A stretch of DNA of 64,000 bases from Omphiscola glabra (taxonomy: Eukaryota > Mollusca > Gastropoda > Lymnaeidae). Positions 56,665 through 64,000 of this stretch are shown piece by piece. The position numbers and the translations under genes were made by a program. The stretch is taken from the NCBI GenBank assembly GCA_964017045.1, contig OZ024799.1:33533736-33597735 (forward strand), read 5' to 3'. Numbering within the stretch: position 1 is the first letter of the stretch; each line of letters starts with the position of its first letter. Below the pieces are notes generated by a model that was not told the DNA's origin, did not search any database, and was given only the letters and a program-made list of their open reading frames with translations.

Positions 56665-57399
56665 ATAACGTCCTCAAATATTAATGAATGAAAAATAAAA
56701 ATATCGTTATTGAACACCAAACACATATCTACTGCTTGGATGTTGGTGTTCAAACGTAATTACACAGTCATTAAGAAATAGATCTGGGAGGGGCAAAAAA
56801 AAAAGTGTACAGTTTAGTATGGCGTATCTGATATATCCACACTGGAAGTGATTGGACGTGATTTTTAAATAATTTTTTTTCTTAGATGAAGGCAAATCAA
56901 AAACATTTAAATGCCGTCCTGGAGAGGACGTGCGTTTATCAGTGAGAATCTCCCCGCGTAACCCAACCCAACCCCCCCCCCCCAACGGATGGCCGATTCT
57001 AATCACTTTTTATTGTGGCCAACAAATACGTTGGCGCTGTCGTCTAATGTTGGCACTTCCGTCACGTGATGCCTTTTATAAATATACATTAAACAATGAG
57101 GTAATGACCCCCACACTTCGGTAACACCGCCGGACGAAGTCTGCTCCACTTTCACCAACTCGAATTGGATCGGGTTTGTAACCCTAGACGTAAGATTGGG
57201 GCCGGCGATACCAAGCCCCTCGGTGTCCCCTTAAATCTACACAATGGACCATGGCGGCTATGAAAATGTCGTTGGGTGTTGTTTCCGCCTTTATGGCCGT
57301 TACGAATATCCCCCCCCCCCCCCAAATAGACCGAAACGCCCGCGGTTCTCGAAATTTTCAATTCAACCAATCAATGAAATTTAAGAAAACAGTGTCCAT
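56665..57399. other. Unique spacer
   Basis: C-runs near 56971 and at 57310-57323 (14 C). Frames at 56707-57006, 57152-57370 and 57251-57439 cross these runs and lie on both strands; no domain. Confidence 0.45.
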
Positions 57400-57628
57400 G
57401 AAAAATGTAGATCTTCTGTTAGAGGTCTGCACGCAGTGAAAATGTAGATCTTCTGTTAGAGGTCTGCACGCAGTGAAAATGTAGATCTTCTGTTAGAGGT
57501 CTGCACGCAGTGAAACTGTAGATCTTCTGTTAGAGGTCTGCACGCAGTGAAAATGTAGATCTTCTGTTAGAGGTCTGCACGCAGTGAAAATGTAGATCTT
57601 CTGTTAGAGGTCTGCACGCAGTGAAAAT
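57400..57628. repeat. 37-bp array, 6 copies
   Basis: The unit contains GTGAAAATGTAGATCTTCTG followed by TTAGAGGTCTGCACGCA; nearly identical copies, one with AAACTG. Confidence 0.95.
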
Positions 57629-57649
57629 GATGCTAAAAGTTCTTCGTGG

Positions 57650-57822
57650 TATCCTCTGTACCTGCTGTGTGTGGATGTACCGGCTGTGTGTAGATTTACC
57701 GGCTGCGTATAGATAGATGTGCAGGCTGTGTGTAGATGTACCAGCTGTGTGTAGATTTACCGGCTGCGTATAGATAGATGTGCCGGCTGTGTGCAGATGT
57801 ACCAGCTGTGTGTAGATGAACT
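57650..57822. repeat. About 20-bp repeat in 61-bp composite units
   Basis: CTGTGTGTAGAT(G/T)TACC(G/A)G words. GGCTGCGTATAGATAGATGTG occurs at 57701 and 57762, 61 bp apart. Confidence 0.88.
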
Positions 57823-58212
57823 GTATCATTGGTGGATCCGGTATTAACAATACGCGTCCATTCTTTCAGCTGTCTTTTCATAACTTTAAAAAGAATATAT
57901 TCGCGTATGTGCAATGGCAAGGTCAAGGACTGCTGGGGCACTGGGCACCACCATGAAAAGGGAGCCATAGCTAAACATAATTACAGTGACTCTGAAAAGC
58001 AAAGGATATTATTAGAAAGCCTTTAAAACCATGTTGGGGGCTCCCTGGGCCTCTAGGGGCCCTAGACAAGTTGTCGACAATGGACAACTGACTGATGTAG
58101 TATAGGTGCGCAAATAGACCTCTGTGCAAATAGACCTCTGAAACAATGCATTCAGTAGATCATCATTTTAACTTAAGTGTCGTTCCATTTTATGAATTAC
58201 ACAACTTTAAGA

Positions 58213-58420
58213 TCGTCTGGTTTTGACCAATTTGGCGGCTAATCACATTAATGGGCAGATCCAACACATTGGATGATCCTCTGAAATGGGCATAACGAAC
58301 ACGGTGGAGGATCGTCTGAAATGGACATAACCAACATGTTGGAGGATCCCCGTAAATGGACATGACCAACACGATGGCAGTACGCAGTAAATGGGTATGA
58401 CCAATGGTGTATCATCACCT
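58213..58420. repeat. 35-bp degenerate array, about 5-6 copies
   Basis: AAATGG anchors at 58284, 58319, 58354 and 58389 are exactly 35 bp apart; surrounding words are GGCATAACC, AACACG and TGGAGGATC. Confidence 0.88.
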
Positions 58421-58941
58421 TCAGGTTCACTAGTTCATACTTGAACTCATTCAAATCCACTCAAAGCAAATTATTTATTATGTAATTTATTTTTTTTCCT
58501 TAAGGAGTGTTTGTGCCATACCTGGCACCGATCTGGTCTCTATTTGGGCTTCTCTGTACCGTAACTGACACCGATATGGTCTCTACTGGGTTTCACCTCC
58601 AACAAAAGCGTACAGATAAAGTGAGCATCAATACGCCCCACCAGCTGGATCATAAATGTCAGAATGACAGCACAAGCAGACTGTATTTTAGTTATAGACA
58701 GGTGATGCCAGATTGTAAAGTCCTTGGTGCGTGCCAGACAATTATACAGACAGACACTTTTACCCCAGAAGTGAAATACTATCTCAATTAAATTAGGACG
58801 CAAAGCTGGAGTTTCGGGAACAAGCGATCGGTAAACGCAGTGCCACATTCAATAGAGATGTTATCAAACAAAGACGGGTCTAACGTTGAAATAAATACTT
58901 TGTTAAAATATGTTGTTGTTTTCTTTTGGACAATTGTTATT
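58421..58941. other. Unique spacer
   Basis: No array; frames at 58507-58791 and 58540-58848 lie on opposite strands and show no domain. Confidence 0.45.
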
Positions 58942-59280
58942 AGTTTGCCACAATATGTCACAATTTGCAATAATTGCCATAGTTTGTCACAGTTGCCACG
59001 GTTCACAGTTTGTCACAATTTGCTATAGTTTGTCACAGTTGCCACGGTTTGTCACAATTTTCCATAGTTTGTCAAAGTTGCCACGGTTTACATTTTGTCA
59101 GTTTGCCACAATTTGCCATAGTTTGCCACAGTTTGTCACAGTTTCCACGGTTTGTCACAATTTGCCATAGTTTGTCCCAGTTTGCCACAGTTTGTCACAG
59201 GTTGTCACAGTCTGCCATAGTTTGTCACAGTTTGTCACAGTTTGTCACAGTTTGTCACAGTTTGCAACAGTTTGTCCCAC
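58942..59280. repeat. About 10-bp array (TTTGTCACAG)n with variants
   Basis: Mixed TTTGTCACAG, TTTGCCACAG, TTTGCCATAG and TTGCCACGG words over 340 bp, most regular at 59220-59265. Confidence 0.9.
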
Positions 59281-59382
59281 AGTGTATCGTGTCTTATCCC
59301 AGGACGATATGGCACTACCATGATGGCATCAGATAATATTCAACCATAAACACCGCCTTGTTGAGCTGGACACTGGCTAGAG

Positions 59383-59580
59383 CAGTGGTTCTCAACCCTC
59401 TTAACTCCTCGACCCTTTCCTACAGTTCCTCATGTTGCGGCGACCCCCTAGCCATACAATTATTTCCGTTGCTACTTTAAAACTGTAGAGTATATGTGTT
59501 GTCAGATGGTGTTAGGCGAACCGTGAGAAAGGGTCACGCGACCCCCAAAGGGGTTGTGACCCACAGGCTGAGAACCGCTG
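59383..59580 (+). mobile_element. SPIN/URR1-like hAT miniature element, copy 4
   Basis: 198 bp from CAGTGGTTCTCAACCCTCTT to GGCTGAGAACCGCTG, same orientation as copy 1. GGCTAGAG occurs exactly on both sides (59375-59382 and 59581-59588), a perfect 8-bp target duplication. Landmarks CTACAGTTCCTCATGTTGCG and GATGGTGTTAGGCGAACCG match copy 1. Confidence 0.88.
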
Positions 59581-59588
59581 GGCTAGAG

Positions 59589-61588
59589 TTTCCTCATCAT
59601 TGCTGTAATGTGATCCGCAAGACCTTGTTTAGAATGTTGGCTTTATTAACTAATAACTGGCTCCAGGGCAATCTGAACACAGGGCTGGACTAGGGTCACT
59701 TAATATAAATTCCTTTTAACATTGTGATGTTGACAAAGCCACCAAGAGTAGCATTTGTTTGTGTTTTTGTGGAAGGGGGATGATTTCCTTTAACATTCTT
59801 ATTTTTAAAAGCACTTGATGTAGCAAGACAATAAATATATATTTTATGAAATGAATAAACCATGCTTGTACGCACAGAATGGAATCATAAACACGTGAGA
59901 AGAGGAAGTGAAGTGCACACATTCCTTAACAGCTTAAAAATATTTCAATGAAACACATTGTTTAGCGTAACTCACATAACTACACCTTTTCTTTTCTAAC
60001 TCCAGGAACTAGCAAATATTTTTTTTTTCTTTATAAAAAAACGACGTGTCCTTGTTGTTGTTGTAGATTATTGCGTACCTGTGAAGAAATTAACATGTTA
60101 ATGAGCTAATAAAATATACATGTCAAGATTCGCATCCAAATCAGGACGTTGTCAGTGTTTCAAGTGTATTAAGCTATGACATCATTGACGGATTATGGAG
60201 CCCCATAATCTCAATCATATAATTTCAAAGTATGTTATGAAATCGATTTTATGTTTGAAAAAAATAATCCGGAAAATCAGAATATAAATGGCCGAGAGTC
60301 CATTCGAAAACAAAAGAAAACATCCCATAGTTAATCGTATAGGTAATATAATATATAACTGAATAATAATCTAATAGCCGGTTTCATATATACTGAGTCA
60401 TGAGTGACTCGGCTTGTATGTTAATAACAGTTAAGAGGAAAACTGTTCTCCTTGTCTGTATTTCCGGCCAGCTGACCTCGCATCCGCTAAGGAAAGATAA
60501 AATCATCAAAGAGGTAACAAGGATATGTACACAACGACTTCATCCATCATGTACACACAAGAATACATCCTTTGTGCCAGCAGCAGCATCTGAAAAATAT
60601 TTTTTTTTTAAAATGCGTCTATAAAAACATGTATGTTCAGAAATTACTCCATAATCTGTCCTCGCACCGCCAGAAAAGTTCTTCCGAATGCCAACCGTAT
60701 CGCCGTAGCGCCTACTCTCATAAACGTAAGCTTTGTTCTAAGCTGAGCTCATTTGGGGCAAACGGCTACACCTCCCCAGCCCCCTCCCCCAAGCCGGTGT
60801 CTGATTAGTCGGAGAACACAACGAGCTCTTTGTGCAGGGGGAGATTGTGGAGTCTCAAGTGAACCAGGTCAGAACACGGGGTCCATGGGTGGCACACACA
60901 GATAACCGAGAAGAAGTCAGTTTGATTATTGTGCCCAAAACTTAATGTAGGAGATCCGTCTAAATACAAGGTTTTTTTTTGGTGTGTCCAAAGTTGACTG
61001 TATGATGGAAACTGGTCTCATTGTTAGTCAAAGCTGATAGTGTTTCTAAATATAGCATGGGGAAAACCAAAATACTTTGCCTTTTTATCATGAAAAAAAT
61101 GAAAAATACAAAAACTTGACGGTTTGATAACATTTAAAAAAAATATTTTTGTTTGATGATTACCATTATGACATCGTGACAGAAATGTAAAGGAATCGAA
61201 TTCATCTTTGAAAAATGTCCAGACTGTAAGATACCGAGAGGCAATATCTCTAAAAAGAACAACAACAACAACTTGCAATTAGGTAAGTGTCTGGTAAATT
61301 TGGACACAGAGTCTCATTCATATGTGCTCCCCCACACCCGGTCCCCTCACAAGGGAATGAGAACTAAGCAATGAATGCTAAACCAGACATGAACACTACT
61401 GATCTGGAAGAGATTCTATTACCTCTGTAGCTGAAACAAACTGAACAACTTGACACAGGATGAGTTGACCTTCAGATCAAGGCCGTCCAGCATCTTTTCA
61501 AAGTCTTATAAATTGTCAGGCCAGCAGTACGACATCAAAAAAAAAATGCCGCCAAAGGTGCACAACAAGAAGTCAGCTTCCTGGTTTT
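59589..61588. other. Long unique segment
   Basis: 2 kb without arrays. A small palindrome GAGTCATGAGTGACTC lies near 60396. Frames at 60400-60624, 60572-60808 and 61024-61278 show no domains. Confidence 0.45.
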
Positions 61589-62032
61589 TTTATTCCGCTG
61601 TCAACCCATTTTATTCCTCTGTCAACCCATTCCATTCCTCTGTCAACCCATTTTATTCCTCTGTCAACCCATTTTATTCCTCGGTCAACCCATTTTATTC
61701 CTCTGTCAACCCATTCCATTCCTCTGTCAACCCATTCCATAACCCATTTTATTCCTCTGTCAACCCATTTTATTCCTCGGTCAACCCTTTTCATTCCTCT
61801 GTCAACCCATTTTATTCCTCTGTCAACCCATTCCATTCCTCTGTCAACCCATTTCATTCCTCTGTCAACCCATTTTATTCCTCAGTCAACCCATTTTATT
61901 CCTCGGTCAACCCTTTTCATTCCTCTGTCAACCCATTTTATTCCTCTGTCAACCCATTTCATTCCTCTGTCAACCCATTTTATTCCTCTGTCAACCCATT
62001 TTTTTCCTCGGTCAACCCTTTTCATTCCTCTG
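61589..62032. repeat. 21-bp array, about 21 copies
   Basis: The unit is CATTTTATTCCTCTGTCAACC with variants CATTCCATT, CTCGG and CCTTTTCATT. A block of about 120 bp with the order TTTTAT, CTCGG, CCCTTTTCATT is repeated (near 61745-61800, 61880-61925 and 61985-62020). Frames on both strands (up to 204 codons) are artefacts of the three-fold unit. Decayed copies continue to about 62165. Confidence 0.95.
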
Positions 62033-62165
62033 TCCCTACATCTCAATTCTCTGTTCTTACATAGCACGCCTCGGTGCTTACATTTCATTCTTATGCCTTA
62101 TATTTCATTCGCGTGTACTTAAATTTCATGCCCCTGGCTTACATTTCATCCCTCTGTCCTCACAC

Positions 62166-64000
62166 ATTAGAACGAAGAAAAGTGAAATTTAGACTAGAGA
62201 AGGGACAAAGGAGATGGCTTCTAAAGAAACTGAATGATAAATAAAGGACTGCGTTATCCATGTGTGAAGGAAATAGTAGAACAAGGTACATGGAAGCTTG
62301 CAATATAAAAATAGGCCGATAGAAGGAGAACGCTTCCAGTAAGCCGTCTTTGGCAGACAGGGCTAAGCAAAAAACAAGAAATTGAGAACAGTTTTAAAAA
62401 CCATAAGTGTTTGAAAGTTCGCCATGTTGCATTGGAGTATATCACTTTTGTGATTGGTTGATGGGGGAGACCGACATCAGATTATGAGCTAAGAAAATAA
62501 GGAACATAAGCATATAAGGGAAAACGTGAAAGAAAAAAAAAGACAGCACAAAACGAATGTGTCGCCCAAAAGCTTTCGCAAGGCGCACAAATGAAAACAA
62601 AAATAACGTAAACTTAAGTCTAAAGGTTTAAAAGCTGTGGCTGGTCCACGAGACGGAAATGTTTCCGGTTGTTTTTAATGAAGGCAAAGAAGACGTCATA
62701 CGTTTTATCTTGTCGACCCGTAATGTTAAGTTTCAATCTAAGGGACCTGAAGCTTGAGGCAGGCTTGTGTTAAATCATCTAAATTTGGATTTATATTAAT
62801 TTTTAAGAAACAAAGGTTTTCTCAGTCTGCTTCCCCACACCCCACACACACTCACACACAGCAACAACATCTACTTGGAGTCATAAACCAACCCAGTGTC
62901 TTTTTTTTTTTTAAAACAGAGACCAACCTAATACGTTGCTTCAACTGCTGTTTTATTTATAAGAAATGATTATCTTACGGACCGGGTAAAGACACACAAA
63001 GCCACGTATTGTGCCATGCACTCTTGCCCAACAGCCTGTTAGCACCCCGACTTAAAAACACATAGTGACGCCATCGTGACGCCTCGACAAGTGATGAGAT
63101 CCAAGAATGCACAGATTCCAATGCCAACACAGGGGCGTAACGACCCCCCCCCCCTTTTTTTTTCTCTAATGAACTGGTTATGTCATTTCGCCCCAGGATC
63201 CGCACTTGTAAGACAATTCAACATATGTTGTTTTAATGTCGGGGGAGGGGGCGCCTTAAACCAGCTGTGGTTTCAATTGGGGAGTGGGGGGGTGGGTAAT
63301 CTAGGAGAGTATCCCAGTGTCGTACATGTCTATGTTGGGCGAAGGTATGGATTAAGAACAGGCCACGTATTCTGCCATAGGAAAGGGTTGTACCAATGAA
63401 TCACTGAGTTCACATTCCATGTTTTCAAATTGTGTCAGATTCAGTTGTAATGTTCTACCAACAGGTTGTTGCCCCGTTTTGACCACTTTTATCGAACGTG
63501 CACCGACTAGCTTCCATACCATTGCTATACTGCTACAGTTGTGACTTCCGAGGGCGGAGGTGGGGAGCTAGGCAAAAGTAAAGATCTTAATGACTTGCGT
63601 CCTCCCGTTTAATTCTTTCATCCGCCACTGCATCATTGCGCAAACAAACATTTTCACAACCGGTCCTCACAATCTCTACTCCCTGATCCTGTTTGGGGTA
63701 AGACACCACCTTCCGCTTCCACCCCACTTTCCCCACCCAGGCTTCGCACGTCATGCAGCGCTAATTTGCACACGCCCTTTATTTGTGAAGAAAAATTAAA
63801 ACCTGGCGGTAATCTCCAAATATTATCTCCCTTGAAAACGGCATGGAGTTGCCTGCCTTGTATTTACAGTTTTTTACCCTATCCAAGACAGTTACGTTTT
63901 AACACTAAAATCTAAGCTCACGTTTTATAAGTGGAGATACGTCTTGCAGTTGGGGGGATCTGACCTTTTCCTTAAAGCATAACCAGAAATACGGCATTTC
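62166..64000. other. Unique segment to the window end
   Basis: 1.8 kb without arrays. A C-run plus T-run lies near 63143-63163, G-runs near 63243 and 63285, and CCGCCACTG near 63624 (complement CAGTGGCGG, a dispersed-element end also seen near 4914). Frames at 62254-62445, 62754-62969, 62975-63205, 63076-63399 and 63590-63799 have no recognised domains. Confidence 0.45.

Overview
This is a stretch of animal nuclear DNA that contains almost no genes. It is AT-leaning, full of minisatellites, microsatellites and long G/C runs, and carries remnants of eukaryotic DNA transposons (hAT and MULE). There are no bacterial-style operons, no tRNA or rRNA genes that I could recognise, and no open reading frame that looks like a host protein. 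The dense arrays, the MULE family with a FLYWCH-type transposase, and hAT miniature elements resembling the SPIN/URR1 group would fit a lophotrochozoan, perhaps a gastropod mollusc. That assignment is an inference from repeat style; nothing in the sequence proves it.

Layout. 1-5.6 kb: a 33/50-bp array, a CT microsatellite, a 43-bp array and a 25-bp array, with hAT ends between them. 5.6-9.6 kb: a 3.9-kb Mutator-like element with tandem-repeat termini, a perfect 10-bp target duplication, a broken FLYWCH transposase, and part of a hAT element with a BED finger inside it. 9.6-17.4 kb: seven or more short-unit arrays, a 500-bp inverted-repeat element and many poly-G runs. 17.4-24.2 kb: a 118-bp hAT miniature element, arrays of 32, 48, 44, 29 and 24 bp, a cluster of CRE-like motifs, and a 276-bp MULE-type MITE with a 10-bp target duplication. 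24.5-26.8 kb: three SPIN-like hAT copies. 27-34.3 kb: unique sequence with arrays of 36, 21-24, 31, 38, 37 and 27 bp. 34.9-41.4 kb: the densest block, with arrays of 36, 18, 42 and 48 bp; the last has about 69 copies. 44.9-49.4 kb: a 23-bp array with a clear 230-bp higher-order repeat, then a 43-bp array. 49.5-50.4 kb: a complete 367-bp hAT miniature element and a 16-bp array. 50.4-64 kb: mostly unique sequence, a 46-bp array of about 32 copies, smaller arrays and a fourth SPIN-like copy with a perfect target duplication.

Adding up the intervals listed, tandem arrays make up roughly a third of the window. The longest open reading frames all lie in arrays whose unit length is a multiple of three or whose unit lacks stops in several frames, and they are usually open in several frames and on both strands at once, so I treat them as by-products of repetition. 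The only recognisable protein remains are two broken transposase fragments. Nothing here amounts to a multi-gene system; the most informative structures are the composite MULE, the SPIN-like copies, and the arrays with higher-order periodicity.
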